Shown: positions 25,693-35,871, counted from the stretch's first letter. The stretch: DNA of 64,000 nt from Pseudomonas sp. 30_B (GCF_017491605.1 NZ_JAFGYY010000027.1:1-64000); one strand, 5' to 3'. The notes: generated from the letters alone by a model not told the origin. A program made the numbers and translations.

Positions 25693-27551
25693 GGGTGAGT
25701 CTCCGGGTACTGCGACAGGGGTTTGTGGGTGAAGCGCACGCTGACGCGGGTGCCCTGCGGTTCACGCGGGGCGATGCTGAAGGCGGCGTCCAGGGTCTGG
25801 CTGCGCTCCCGCATGATGCTAAGCCCATAGTGCCCGTTGCGGCTCTGCGCTGGGTCAAAGCCGACGCCGTCATCGTCGACGGTGATGCACACCTGGTCCT
25901 GCGCATCCTCGAAAAGGGCCACCGTTGCGTGGCTCGCCCGGGCATGGCGCACCACGTTGGACAGTGCCTCGCGGACGATCTGCAGGATGTGGATTTCCTC
26001 GTTGGGGTTGAGCGGGATATGCGCCAGGCGGTTGTCCAGCTCGATGGTCAGGTCGCCGCGCTCGCCGAACTCTTCCACGGTCTTCACCAGCGCCGCTTCC
26101 AGGCTGGACTGTTCCAGGCTCAGGCGGAAAGTGGTGAGCAATTCGCGAAGCTGGCGGTAGGCGCTGTTCAGGCCTTCGCGCAGTTCGCCCAGGGTTTCAT
26201 CGATCTTCTGGGGCGGCACGTCGCGCTTGAGCAGGGTGGCCAGGCGGCTGACCTGGATCTTCAGGTAGGACAGCGATTGGGCCAGCGAGTCGTGCAGCTC
26301 GCGGGCGATGGTGCCGCGCTCGGCGAACAGCGCCAGGCGGTTCTCCTGCTCCTGTTGCAGGGAGAGGGCGAAGGTGCGCGCGATGTTGTCGCAGAAGCCT
26401 TCGACGAACTGGCGTTGCCAATCTTCCAGGCGGCCGCTGGCGGTCTCGATGAACAGTTCGCCGAAGCGGTGCTCGCCGATGGACAGCGGCTGCATCAGTA
26501 GCGGGTTGAGTCCCTTGACCGGCTCGCTGCAGTGGTCGGCCTGGGCGCGGCATTCGCCGCAGTTGCCCAGCAGGCAGAAGCCGCCGGTGATGCCATCGGT
26601 GGTGAGCGAGGTGTAGGCGCGCTCGACGCCGTCCTTGTTCAGGCACAGGGTCACCTTGCCGGCCTGCAGCACGCGCTCCAGCTGGTTCAGCAGCGGTTGC
26701 AGGGTGCGCTCGTCGTACGGGTCCTGGCCCAGGCGGCGGGCGCTGTCGTAGAGCAGTTCCAGGCGCTGGTGACTGTTGGAGAGGGCGCGGGTCTTCTCCT
26801 CCACCCGTGCCTCCAGCTCGCGGTGGCTGGCCTGAAGCTCCCCGGCCATCTGGTTGAAGCGCTCGCCCAGTTGGCTCAGTTCGTCCTCGCCGCTGCTGCT
26901 GACCCGTGCGTCGAGGTCGCCTTCGCCCAGGCGGCGGGCCGTGGTGGTGAGTTCGCGCAGCGGACCGACCACGTGGTAGCTCAGGTCGTAGAGGCTGATG
27001 AACACCACCAGCAGGCTGAGGAACAGGCACAGGCCCTGCACCGTGCTGAGCATCTGCGAGCGCTGCTCGGCGTTGCTCTGCAGCGTGCCGACGAAGGCAT
27101 CGATGTGGCTGACGAAGGTGTCCAGGGTTTCCAGTGCCGGAGCCTGGGCCAGGTCGAGCTTGTTCAGTTCCTGGCGCAATTGCTCCTGTTGCAGGCGGAT
27201 CGGCGCATCGGCGTCGGCGCGGCGCAGCAGACGAGTGATCTCCTCGCTGTCCAGGCGTGCGCGCAGCGTGGCTTGCAGTGCCTGGCGGTTGATCGGCGAA
27301 GGGTCCAGCGCCAGGCGGTAGGTGAGCATGCGCAACGAGCCGGCCTGGTTGATCACCGCCGCATCCTGATGGGAATAGTCGGCGAACAGCAGGGCGCTGA
27401 ACATGCCGGCCAGCGCCAGCGACACCAGCAGGGTGAGGTAGCAGCCGAAGCGCACGACGATGGATTTGCGCAGGGCAGGGCGGCTGGCGGGTGTACTACC
27501 CACAAAGAATCGGTCGTTGCCGGAAGGCTCCGCAGGGTGCACCGGGTTCAT
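25689..27551 (-). CDS. narX: NarX: nitrate/nitrite sensor histidine kinase
   Basis: A membrane sensor of 620 aa. TM1 is at about residues 33-55. The periplasmic P-box INQAGSLRMLTYRLAL binds nitrate. TM2 is near 175-195, then a HAMP segment, a central domain with the cysteine cluster CLLGNCGECRAQADHC, the HisKA_3 box ARELHDSLAQSLSYLK and a GHKL ATPase domain (DDDGVGFDP, GHYGLSIMRER). I prefer the ATG at 27551, with AAAGG upstream; a TTG seven codons earlier is possible. It diverges from narK1 and shares a 173-bp control region. Confidence 0.96.
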   Translation of the reverse strand: MNPVHPAEPSGNDRFFVGSTPASRPALRKSIVVRFGCYLTLLVSLALAGMFSALLFADYSHQDAAVINQAGSLRMLTYRLALDPSPINRQALQATLRARLDSEEITRLLRRADADAPIRLQQEQLRQELNKLDLAQAPALETLDTFVSHIDAFVGTLQSNAEQRSQMLSTVQGLCLFLSLLVVFISLYDLSYHVVGPLRELTTTARRLGEGDLDARVSSSGEDELSQLGERFNQMAGELQASHRELEARVEEKTRALSNSHQRLELLYDSARRLGQDPYDERTLQPLLNQLERVLQAGKVTLCLNKDGVERAYTSLTTDGITGGFCLLGNCGECRAQADHCSEPVKGLNPLLMQPLSIGEHRFGELFIETASGRLEDWQRQFVEGFCDNIARTFALSLQQEQENRLALFAERGTIARELHDSLAQSLSYLKIQVSRLATLLKRDVPPQKIDETLGELREGLNSAYRQLRELLTTFRLSLEQSSLEAALVKTVEEFGERGDLTIELDNRLAHIPLNPNEEIHILQIVREALSNVVRHARASHATVALFEDAQDQVCITVDDDGVGFDPAQSRNGHYGLSIMRERSQTLDAAFSIAPREPQGTRVSVRFTHKPLSQYPETHP

Positions 27552-27596
27552 TAAAAAAGCCTTTAAAAACAATTAATTAATGGTTAATCGAAGAGA

Positions 27597-27612
27597 TACC
27601 TACTTGGAGGTA
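27597..27612. promoter_or_regulatory. NarL 7-2-7 binding site
   Basis: TACCTAC-TT-GGAGGTA is an inverted pair of heptamers, each 6/7 to the NarL consensus (TACYYMT and AKRRGTA), with the 2-bp spacing required by NarL/NarP. It sits between narX and narK1, about 52 bp upstream of the centre of the ANR box on the narK1 side. Confidence 0.75.
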
Positions 27613-27649
27613 GCAACGCTCATCTGCTCATGAAATGCCCTTTGGCTCA

Positions 27650-27663
27650 TTGATGGCGGTCAA
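27650..27663. promoter_or_regulatory. ANR/FNR box of the narK1 promoter
   Basis: TTGAT-GGCG-GTCAA differs from the consensus TTGAT-N4-ATCAA at one position. It is centred 68 bp upstream of the narK1 ATG. A class II arrangement would put the transcription start near 27698. It implies activation under low oxygen by ANR (or DNR). Confidence 0.8.
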
Positions 27664-27724
27664 GAGAAGGGGCTTAGGCCTTACCTAACGTGCGGGCAAA
27701 GGCCGTCAGTAAGTGAGCTAAGCC

Positions 27725-29026
27725 ATGTTGTCCCACCGTCAGAAGCAGTACTCCGTGCTCGGCATGAGCACACTGGCGTTCGCCGTGAACTTCGCGGTCT
27801 GGACGATGTTTTCCATTATCGGTATCCGCATCAAGGAGGAGCTGGGCCTGTCCGAGGCGCAGTTCGGTCTGATGGTGGCGCTGCCGATCCTTACCGGTGC
27901 CCTGGCGCGCCTGCCCCTGGGGCTGATCACCGACCGCTTCGGCGGCCGCATCGTGTTCTTCATCCACATGCTGCTGGTGGCCATCCCGATCTACGGCCTG
28001 GCCTTCGCCACCCTGTACTGGCACTACCTGGTGCTGGGGCTGTTCGTCGGCCTGGCCGGTGGTTCTTTCGCGGTGGGCATCGCCTATACCTCCTCGTGGT
28101 TCGAGAAGGATCGCCAGGGCACCGCCATGGGCATCTTCGGCGCCGGCAACGCAGGCGCGGCGATCACCAACCTGGTGGCGCCGATGATCGTGGTCGCCTT
28201 CGGCTGGCGCATGGTCCCGCAGATCTACTCGGTGGCCATGCTGGTGACCGCGCTGCTGTTCTGGCTCTGCACCTGGACCGACCCGGCCCACGCCAAGGGC
28301 GGCGACGCCGACCCGAGCCGTCCGCGCCCGACCCTGGCCAAGCAGCTGGCCCCGCTGGGCGAACTGCGCGTGTGGCGCTTCGGCCTGTACTACTTCTTCG
28401 TCTTCGGCGGCTTCGTCGCCCTGGCCCTGTGGCTGCCCAAGTACTACATCGCCGAGTTCGGCCTGGACCTGCGCACCGCGTCCTTCATCACCATGCTGTT
28501 CACCCTGCCGTCGGGCCTGATCCGCGCCCTGGGCGGCTGGTTCAGCGACCACTACGGTGCCCGCGCGGTGAACTGGGGCGTGTTCTGGATCTGCCTGGTG
28601 TGCCTGTTCTTCCTGTCGTATCCGCCGACCACCATGACCATCCACGGCATCAAGGGTGACGTCAGCCTCGGCATCGGCCTGAACGTCTGGCTGTTCACCT
28701 TCCTGGTGTTCGTCGTCGGCATCGCCCAGGGCTTCGGCAAGGCCAGCGTGTACCGGATCATCCACGACTACTACCCGCAGAACATGGGCACCGTCGGCGG
28801 CATGGTCGGGGTCATCGGCGGCCTCGGCGGCTTCTGCCTGCCCATCCTGTTCGGCTACGCCGCCGATCACATCGGCGTGCGCTCCTCCTGCTTCATGTTG
28901 CTGTTCGGCCTGACCGTGGTCTGCATGGTCTGGATGCACTACGCGATCAAACAGCAGCAACGCCTCGACGGCCAGGCCCGGGCGGCCGACGTCGACGCTA
29001 CCCCCATTCCTTCCAGTCAATCCTGA
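27725..29026 (+). CDS. narK1: NarK1: nitrate/nitrite major facilitator transporter
   Basis: A 12-helix MFS protein of the NNP family, 433 aa. In Pseudomonas the first NarK of the pair is thought to bring nitrate in with protons. The family motif GLAGGSFAVGIAYTSSWF and the second nitrate signature GNAGAAITNLVAP are visible. The ribosome site is weak (AAGTGAG). It is the first gene of the narK1K2GHJI operon, downstream of the NarL and ANR sites, and narK2 follows 12 bp after. Confidence 0.94.
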   Translation: MLSHRQKQYSVLGMSTLAFAVNFAVWTMFSIIGIRIKEELGLSEAQFGLMVALPILTGALARLPLGLITDRFGGRIVFFIHMLLVAIPIYGLAFATLYWHYLVLGLFVGLAGGSFAVGIAYTSSWFEKDRQGTAMGIFGAGNAGAAITNLVAPMIVVAFGWRMVPQIYSVAMLVTALLFWLCTWTDPAHAKGGDADPSRPRPTLAKQLAPLGELRVWRFGLYYFFVFGGFVALALWLPKYYIAEFGLDLRTASFITMLFTLPSGLIRALGGWFSDHYGARAVNWGVFWICLVCLFFLSYPPTTMTIHGIKGDVSLGIGLNVWLFTFLVFVVGIAQGFGKASVYRIIHDYYPQNMGTVGGMVGVIGGLGGFCLPILFGYAADHIGVRSSCFMLLFGLTVVCMVWMHYAIKQQQRLDGQARAADVDATPIPSSQS

Positions 29027-29038
29027 GGTAGTGCCGTC

Positions 29039-30442
29039 ATGGGCATGATCAACACCCAACTCAAAGCCGCCAGCGGTCCGCTGCTGATCGACTGGCGCCC
29101 CGAAGACTCCGAGTTCTGGGCGCAGAGCGGCAAGCGTATCGCCGCGCGCAACCTGTGGATCTCGATCCCCGCACTGCTGCTCGCCTTCTCCGTGTGGATG
29201 ATCTGGAGCACGGTCACCGTGCGCCTGAACGCCGCCGGTTTCAGCTTCAGCAACGACCAGTTGTTCCTGCTCGCCGCGCTGCCGTCGATCTCCGGCGCCA
29301 CCCTGCGGGTGTTCTACTCCTTCATGGTGCCGGTGTTCGGCGGCCGCCGCTGGACCGCGCTGTCCACCGCCTCCCTGCTGATCCCCTGCATCTGGCTCGG
29401 CTTCGCTGTGCAGAACCCAGAAACGCCTTACTGGGTGTTCGCCACCATCGCGCTGCTGTGCGGCTTCGGTGGCGGCAACTTCGCCTCCAGCATGTCCAAC
29501 ATCAGCTTCTTCTACCCGAAGAACCAGCAGGGCACCGCCCTGGGACTGAACGCCGGCCTGGGTAACCTGGGCGTCTCGGTGATGCAGTTCGCCGTACCGC
29601 TGGCGGTGGCCGGTGGCCTGTTCGGCGCCTTCGGTGGCGAGCCGCAGCAGCTGTCGGACGGCGGTCGCCTGTTCCTGCAGAACGCCGGCTGGATCTGGGT
29701 GCCCTTCATCGCCGTGGTGTCGGTGGCCGCCTGGTTCGGCATGAACGACATCGCCGATGCCAAGGCCTCGTTCCGCGAGCAGTCGGTGATCTTCAAACGC
29801 AAGCACAACTGGCTGATGTGCTGGCTGTACGTGGCCACCTTCGGTTCGTTCATCGGCTTCTCCGCCGGCTTCGCCATGCTCAGCAAGACCCAGTTCCCGG
29901 ACATCAACCCGCTGCAGTACGCCTTCCTCGGCCCGCTGGTGGGCGCCCTGAGCCGGCCGCTGGGCGGCTGGCTGGCGGACAAGTTCGGCGGCGCACGCAT
30001 CACCCTGTGGAACTACGTGGCGATGATCGCCGGCGTGTTCGCGGTGATCAGCTTCCTGCCCGGCGCCTCGGGTGCCGGTAGCTTCTTCGGCTTCCTTGGC
30101 TCCTTCATCGCGCTGTTCTTCTTCGCCGGCATCGGCAACGGCAGCACCTTCCGCATGATCCCGGTGATCTTCCGTAACGAGTGGGCCGCACGCCTGAAGC
30201 AGGGCGGCTTCAGCGAGGCGCAGGCGACCAAGAGCGCCAGCATGGAGTCGGCCGCGGTGATCGGTTTCTCCGCCGCCATCGGTGCCTACGGTGGCTTCTT
30301 CATTCCCAAGGCGTTCGGCACCTCGCTGGCCATGACCGGCAGTGCCGAGGGCGCCCTCTACGTGTTCGTCGCCTACTACCTGAGCTGCATCGTCGTCACC
30401 TGGTGGTGGTACGCGCGCAAGGGAGCGGAGAGCCCCTGCTGA
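29039..30442 (+). CDS. narK2: NarK2: nitrate/nitrite antiporter
   Basis: The second NNP-family transporter (467 aa), expected to exchange cytoplasmic nitrite for nitrate. Signatures GFGGGNFASSMSNISFFYP and GLGNLGVSVMQF are present. It has a hydrophilic N-terminal extension (about 40 aa) before the first helix, typical of type II NarK. The start may be MGMINTQ (29039) or MINTQ two codons later; GAGGTAG lies upstream. Confidence 0.94.
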   Translation: MGMINTQLKAASGPLLIDWRPEDSEFWAQSGKRIAARNLWISIPALLLAFSVWMIWSTVTVRLNAAGFSFSNDQLFLLAALPSISGATLRVFYSFMVPVFGGRRWTALSTASLLIPCIWLGFAVQNPETPYWVFATIALLCGFGGGNFASSMSNISFFYPKNQQGTALGLNAGLGNLGVSVMQFAVPLAVAGGLFGAFGGEPQQLSDGGRLFLQNAGWIWVPFIAVVSVAAWFGMNDIADAKASFREQSVIFKRKHNWLMCWLYVATFGSFIGFSAGFAMLSKTQFPDINPLQYAFLGPLVGALSRPLGGWLADKFGGARITLWNYVAMIAGVFAVISFLPGASGAGSFFGFLGSFIALFFFAGIGNGSTFRMIPVIFRNEWAARLKQGGFSEAQATKSASMESAAVIGFSAAIGAYGGFFIPKAFGTSLAMTGSAEGALYVFVAYYLSCIVVTWWWYARKGAESPC

Positions 30443-30539
30443 TTGCCGTGGCGTGCGCCCAGTGCGCCCGCCGCAAGACCCGTTTCGCGAGCTTGATTAG
30501 CGTTTGAACGCCCGGCGTAGACCGGGTGAGGAGATACAG

Positions 30540-33500
30540 ATGAGTTACCTGCTCGACCGCCTGCAATTCTTCAAGAAGAAGCAGGGTGAATTCGCCGATG
30601 GTCACGGCGAAGTCTCCAACGAGAGCCGTGCCTGGGAAAACAGCTACCGGCAGCGCTGGCAGCATGACAAGATCGTGCGCTCTACCCACGGGGTGAACTG
30701 CACCGGCTCGTGCTCCTGGAAGATCTACGTGAAGAACGGCCTGATCACCTGGGAAACCCAGCAGACCGACTACCCGCGCACCCGCCCGGACCTGCCCAAC
30801 CACGAGCCGCGCGGCTGCCCCCGTGGCGCCAGCTACTCCTGGTACATGTACAGCGCCAACCGCCTGAAATACCCCAAGGTACGCAAGCCACTGCTCAAGC
30901 TCTGGCGTGAAGCCCGCGCCACCCACAAAGACCCGGTGAACGCCTGGGCCAGCATCGTCGAGGACTCCGCCAAGGCGAAGAGCTACAAGAGCGAGCGCGG
31001 CCTGGGCGGCTTCATCCGTTCGAGCTGGAACGAAGTCACCGAGATCATCGCCGCCGCCAACGTCTACACCGCCAAGACTTATGGCCCGGACCGCGTCATC
31101 GGCTTCTCGCCGATCCCGGCCATGTCCATGGTCAGCTACGCCGCTGGCGCCCGTTACCTGTCGCTGATCGGCGGCGTGTGCCTGAGCTTCTACGACTGGT
31201 ACTGCGACCTTCCTCCCGCATCGCCACAAATCTGGGGCGAGCAGACCGACGTGCCGGAATCGGCCGACTGGTACAACTCCAGCTACATCATCGCCTGGGG
31301 CTCCAACGTCCCGCAGACCCGTACCCCCGACGCGCACTTCTTCACCGAAGTCCGCTACAAGGGCACCAAGACCGTGGCCGTCACTCCGGACTACTCCGAA
31401 GTGGCCAAGCTCACCGACCTCTGGCTCAACCCCAAGCAGGGCACCGACGCCGCGCTGGGCATGGCCTTCGGTCACGTCATCCTCAAGGAATTCCACCTCG
31501 AGAAACCCAGCGCCTACTTCGTCGACTACTGCCGCCAGTACACCGACATGCCGATGCTGGTGCTGCTGGAGCCGCACACCGATGGCGTGCTCAAGCCGAC
31601 CCGCTACCTGCGCGCGGCGGACCTGGCGAACAACCTCGGCCAGGACAACAACCCCGAGTGGAAGACCATCGGCCTGGACGAAATCTCCGGCGAGCTGGTT
31701 TCGCCCACCGGCGCCATCGGCTATCGCTGGGGCGAGTCGGGCAAGTGGAACATCGAGGAAACCGAAGGCGGCGAGAAGCGTGAAACCCGCCTGGCGCTGA
31801 CCCTGATCGACGGCCCGGAAAAGGCCTGCGACGTCGGCTTCCCGTACTTCGCCGGCCAGGAGCACCCGCACTTCAAGGGCGTGGACAACGACGAGGTACT
31901 GGTGCGCCGCGTACCCTTCCGCGAAGTTACCGGCGCCGACGGCCAGACCCTGCGCGTCGCCACCGTGTATGACCTGCAGATGGCCAACTACAGCGTCGAC
32001 CGTGGCCTGGGTGGCGCCAACGTGGCCGCGTCCTACACCGACGCCGACGTGCCCTACACCCCGGCCTGGCAGGCGCGCATCACCGGCGTACCGGCCGCCC
32101 GCGCCATCCAGGTGGCCCGCGAGTTCGCCGACAGCGCCGACAAGACCCACGGCAAGGCCATGGTCATCATCGGCGCCGCGATGAACCACTGGTACCACAT
32201 GGACATGAACTACCGCGCGGTCATCAACATGCTGATGATGTGCGGCTGCATCGGCCAGAGCGGTGGCGGCTGGGCGCACTACGTCGGCCAGGAAAAACTC
32301 CGCCCGCAGACCGGCTGGGTCCCGCTGGCCTTCGGCACCGACTGGAGCCGCCCGCCGCGGCAGATGAACGGCACCAGCTTCTTCTACCTGCACAGCTCGC
32401 AGTGGCGCCACGAGAAGATCTCGATGCACGAAGTCCTCTCGCCGCTGGCCGATACCAAGCAATTCCCCGAGCACGCGCTGGACTACAACATCCGCGCCGA
32501 ACGCATGGGCTGGCTGCCATCCGCCCCGCAGCTCAACCGCAACCCGCTGCGCATCGCCGCCGACGCCGAGAAGGCCGGCCTGCCGGTGCAGGACTACGTG
32601 GTGCGCGAGCTCAAGGCCGGCAACCTGCGTATCGCCAGCGAGCAGCCGGACGATCCGCAGAACTTCCCGCGCAACATGTTCATCTGGCGCTCCAACCTGC
32701 TCGGCTCCTCCGGCAAGGGTCACGAGTACATGCTCAAGTACCTGCTGGGCGCGAAGAACGGCGTGATGAACGACGACCTCGGCAAGGCCGGTGGTCCCTG
32801 CCCGGGCGAAGTCGACTGGGTCGATGAGGGCGCCGAAGGCAAGCTGGACCTGGTCACCACCCTGGACTTCCGCATGTCTTCCACCTGCATGTACTCGGAC
32901 ATCGTCCTGCCGACCGCGACCTGGTACGAGAAGGACGACCTCAACACCTCCGACATGCACCCCTTCATCCACCCGCTGTCGGCTGCCACCGACCCGGCCT
33001 GGGAAGCCAAGAGCGACTGGGAGATCTACAAGGCCATCGCGAAGAAATTCTCCGAGGTTTCCGTCGGCCACCTGGGCGTGGAGAAGGACCTGGTGACCGT
33101 GCCGCTGCTGCACGATACCGCCAACGAGCTCGCGCAGCCCTTCGGCGGCAGCGACTGGAAGAAGGGCGAGTGCGATCCCTTGCCGGGCAAGACCATGCCG
33201 ACCCTGCATGTGGTCGAGCGTGACTACCCGAACACCTACAAGAAGTTCACCTCCCTCGGCCCGCTGCTGGACAAGCTGGGCAACGGCGGCAAGGGCATCG
33301 GTTGGAACACCGAGAAGGAAGTGAAGCTGCTCGGCGAGCTGAACCATCGCGTGACCGAACCGGGGATCAGCGAAGGTCGTCCACGCATCGAGAGCGCCAT
33401 CGACGCCGCCGAGGTGATCCTCGCCCTGGCGCCGGAAACCAACGGCCAGGTGGCCGTGAAGGCCTGGGACGCACTGGCGAAGATCACCGGTCGCGAGCAC

Positions 33501-34319
33501 AACCACCTGGCGCTGCCCAAGGAAGAAGAGAAGATCCGCTTCCGCGACGTCCAGGCGCAGCCGCGCAAGATCATCTCCAGCCCGACCTGGTCGGGCCTGG
33601 AAGACGAGCACGTGAGCTACAACGCCGGCTACACCAACGTCCACGAGATGATCCCGTGGCGCACCATCACCGGTCGCCAGCAGTTCTACCAGGATCACCC
33701 CTGGATGCAGGCCTTCGGCGAAGGCTTCGTCAGCTACCGGCCGCCGGTCAACACCCGCAGCACCGACAAGCTGTTCAACAAGAAGCCCAACGGTCACACC
33801 GAGATCACCCTGAACTGGATCACCCCGCACCAGAAGTGGGGCATCCACTCCACCTACAGCGACAACCTGCTGATGCTCACCCTGTCGCGCGGTGGCCCGA
33901 TCATCTGGATGAGCGAGAACGACGCCAAGCGCGCCGGCATCGAGGACAACGACTGGTGTGAAGTTTTCAACGCCAACGGCGCCGCGACCTGCCGCGCTGT
34001 AGTCAGCCAGCGCGTGAAGGACGGCATGGTGATGATGTACCACGCCCAGGAGCGCATCGTGAACCTGCCGGGCAGCGAGACCACCGGCACGCGCGGCGGC
34101 CACCACAACTCGGTGACCCGCGTGGTCCTCAAACCCACCCACATGATCGGCGGCTACGCCCAGCAGGCGTGGGGCTTCAACTACTACGGCACCGTCGGCT
34201 GCAACCGCGACGAGTTCGTCGTGGTGCGCAAGATGAACAAGGTCGACTGGCTCGACGAGCCGGAGCAGGGCGGACTGGGTGGTGACGCCCTGCCGCAACC
34301 GCTGCCCCAGGACATTTGA
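30540..34319 (+). CDS. narG: NarG: catalytic subunit of membrane-bound nitrate reductase
   Basis: The cytoplasmic-face molybdoenzyme (1259 aa) that reduces nitrate to nitrite, with bis-MGD cofactor and the FS0 cluster. The unusual His ligand of FS0 is seen: H50, C54, C58 (STHGVNCTGSCSW). The molybdenum-site region is YNSSYIIAWGSNVPQTRTPDAHF. The ATG at 30540 follows GAGGAGATACAG; a start 12 codons upstream lacks a ribosome site. The subunits join NarH and are anchored by NarI. The gene ends 11 bp before narH. Confidence 0.98.
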   Translation: MSYLLDRLQFFKKKQGEFADGHGEVSNESRAWENSYRQRWQHDKIVRSTHGVNCTGSCSWKIYVKNGLITWETQQTDYPRTRPDLPNHEPRGCPRGASYSWYMYSANRLKYPKVRKPLLKLWREARATHKDPVNAWASIVEDSAKAKSYKSERGLGGFIRSSWNEVTEIIAAANVYTAKTYGPDRVIGFSPIPAMSMVSYAAGARYLSLIGGVCLSFYDWYCDLPPASPQIWGEQTDVPESADWYNSSYIIAWGSNVPQTRTPDAHFFTEVRYKGTKTVAVTPDYSEVAKLTDLWLNPKQGTDAALGMAFGHVILKEFHLEKPSAYFVDYCRQYTDMPMLVLLEPHTDGVLKPTRYLRAADLANNLGQDNNPEWKTIGLDEISGELVSPTGAIGYRWGESGKWNIEETEGGEKRETRLALTLIDGPEKACDVGFPYFAGQEHPHFKGVDNDEVLVRRVPFREVTGADGQTLRVATVYDLQMANYSVDRGLGGANVAASYTDADVPYTPAWQARITGVPAARAIQVAREFADSADKTHGKAMVIIGAAMNHWYHMDMNYRAVINMLMMCGCIGQSGGGWAHYVGQEKLRPQTGWVPLAFGTDWSRPPRQMNGTSFFYLHSSQWRHEKISMHEVLSPLADTKQFPEHALDYNIRAERMGWLPSAPQLNRNPLRIAADAEKAGLPVQDYVVRELKAGNLRIASEQPDDPQNFPRNMFIWRSNLLGSSGKGHEYMLKYLLGAKNGVMNDDLGKAGGPCPGEVDWVDEGAEGKLDLVTTLDFRMSSTCMYSDIVLPTATWYEKDDLNTSDMHPFIHPLSAATDPAWEAKSDWEIYKAIAKKFSEVSVGHLGVEKDLVTVPLLHDTANELAQPFGGSDWKKGECDPLPGKTMPTLHVVERDYPNTYKKFTSLGPLLDKLGNGGKGIGWNTEKEVKLLGELNHRVTEPGISEGRPRIESAIDAAEVILALAPETNGQVAVKAWDALAKITGREHNHLALPKEEEKIRFRDVQAQPRKIISSPTWSGLEDEHVSYNAGYTNVHEMIPWRTITGRQQFYQDHPWMQAFGEGFVSYRPPVNTRSTDKLFNKKPNGHTEITLNWITPHQKWGIHSTYSDNLLMLTLSRGGPIIWMSENDAKRAGIEDNDWCEVFNANGAATCRAVVSQRVKDGMVMMYHAQERIVNLPGSETTGTRGGHHNSVTRVVLKPTHMIGGYAQQAWGFNYYGTVGCNRDEFVVVRKMNKVDWLDEPEQGGLGGDALPQPLPQDI

Positions 34320-34330
34320 GGATTACTGCC

Positions 34331-35866
34331 ATGAAAATTCGTTCGCAAGTCGGCATGGTGCTGAACCTCGACAAATGCATCGGTTGCCACACCTGCTCCA
34401 TCACCTGCAAGAACGTCTGGACCAGCCGCGAGGGCGTCGAGTACGCCTGGTTCAACAACGTCGAAACCAAGCCCGGCATCGGTTACCCGAAAGAGTGGGA
34501 AAACCAGGAGAAGTGGAAGGGCGGCTGGAAGCGTAACGCCGACGGCTCCATCGTTCCGCGCATCGGCGGCAAGTTCCGTGTGTTGGCGAACATCTTCGCC
34601 AACCCGGACCTTCCGGAGATCGATGACTACTACGAGCCCTTCGACTTCGACTACCAGCACCTGCACACCGCGCCCAAGGCCCAGCACCAGCCGGTCGCCC
34701 GTCCTCGCTCGCTGGTCTCCGGCCAGCGCATGCAGAAGATCGAGTGGGGCCCCAACTGGGAGGAAATCCTCGGTACCGAGTTTGCCAAGCGCCGCAAGGA
34801 CAAGAACTTCGACAAGGTCCAGGCAGACATCTACGGCGAGTACGAAAACACCTTCATGATGTATCTGCCGCGCCTGTGCGAGCACTGCCTGAACCCGGCG
34901 TGCGTGGCATCCTGCCCGAGCGGCGCGATCTACAAGCGCGAGGAAGACGGCATCGTCCTGATCGACCAGGACAAGTGCCGCGGCTGGCGCATGTGCATCA
35001 GCGGCTGCCCGTACAAGAAGATCTACTTCAACTGGAAGAGCGGCAAATCCGAGAAGTGCATCTTCTGCTATCCGCGCATCGAGGCCGGCCAGCCGACTGT
35101 CTGCTCGGAAACCTGCGTGGGCCGCATCCGCTACCTCGGCGTGCTGCTGTATGACGCCGACCGCATCCACGAAGTGGCCACCTGCGAGAACGAGCGCGAG
35201 CTGTACCAGAAGCAGCTGGAAATCTTCCTCGACCCGTTCGACCCGAAGGTGATCGAGCAGGCCCGCAAGGACGGTGTGCCGGACAGCGTCATCGAGTCCG
35301 CGCAGAAATCGCCGGTGTACAAGCTGGCCATGGACTGGAAGCTGGCCCTGCCGCTGCACCCGGAATACCGCACGCTGCCGATGGTCTGGTACGTGCCGCC
35401 GCTGTCGCCGATCCAGAATGCCGCCGCCGAAGGACACATCGGCAGCGACGGAGTGATCCCGGACGTCGAGTCCCTGCGCATCCCCGTGCAGTACCTGGCC
35501 AACCTGCTGACCGCCGGCGATACCGCCCCGGTGCTGCTGGCCCTCAAGCGTCTGCTGGCCATGCGCGCCTACAAGCGCTCCGAGCATGTGGAAGGCAAGC
35601 AGGACCTGGAAGTGCTGAAGAAGGTCGGCCTGACCGTGAACCAGGTGGAAGAGATGTACCGTTACCTGGCGATCGCCAACTACGAAGACCGCTTCGTCAT
35701 CCCCACCGCGCACCGTGAGGAAGCGCTGTCGGATGCCTTCGCCGAGCGTTCGGGTTGCGGCTTCAGCTTCGGCAACGGTTGCTCCAGCAACTCCGGCGTG
35801 AACCTGTTCGGCGGCAAGGCCGTGGACAAGCGCAACGTCATCCAGACCGTGCAGATACAGGAGTGA
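34331..35866 (+). CDS. narH: NarH: iron-sulfur subunit of nitrate reductase
   Basis: An electron-transfer subunit of 511 aa carrying four clusters. The first ligand set is C16-C19-C22-C26 (CIGCHTCSITC). Others are CEHCLNPACVASC and KCIFCYPR...CSETC. In CRGWRMCISGC a tryptophan stands where the second cysteine would be, the mark of the 3Fe-4S cluster FS4. It passes electrons from NarI hemes to NarG. I use the ATG at 34331 (MKIRSQVG). Its stop lies within the narJ ribosome-binding region. Confidence 0.98.
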   Translation: MKIRSQVGMVLNLDKCIGCHTCSITCKNVWTSREGVEYAWFNNVETKPGIGYPKEWENQEKWKGGWKRNADGSIVPRIGGKFRVLANIFANPDLPEIDDYYEPFDFDYQHLHTAPKAQHQPVARPRSLVSGQRMQKIEWGPNWEEILGTEFAKRRKDKNFDKVQADIYGEYENTFMMYLPRLCEHCLNPACVASCPSGAIYKREEDGIVLIDQDKCRGWRMCISGCPYKKIYFNWKSGKSEKCIFCYPRIEAGQPTVCSETCVGRIRYLGVLLYDADRIHEVATCENERELYQKQLEIFLDPFDPKVIEQARKDGVPDSVIESAQKSPVYKLAMDWKLALPLHPEYRTLPMVWYVPPLSPIQNAAAEGHIGSDGVIPDVESLRIPVQYLANLLTAGDTAPVLLALKRLLAMRAYKRSEHVEGKQDLEVLKKVGLTVNQVEEMYRYLAIANYEDRFVIPTAHREEALSDAFAERSGCGFSFGNGCSSNSGVNLFGGKAVDKRNVIQTVQIQE

Positions 35867-35871
35867 CGACC

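Noticed and set aside
27674..29806. 710-codon minus-strand frame opposite narK1/narK2
   Set aside because: Antisense shadow; the sequence is low-complexity His/Gln/Glu/Asp-rich.
30396..34298. 1300-codon open frame on the minus strand opposite narG
   Set aside because: It is the antisense shadow of narG, arising from high-GC codon bias. The plus strand has the full set of NarG motifs. The antisense protein is a His/Val/Gly/Gln-rich string without domains.
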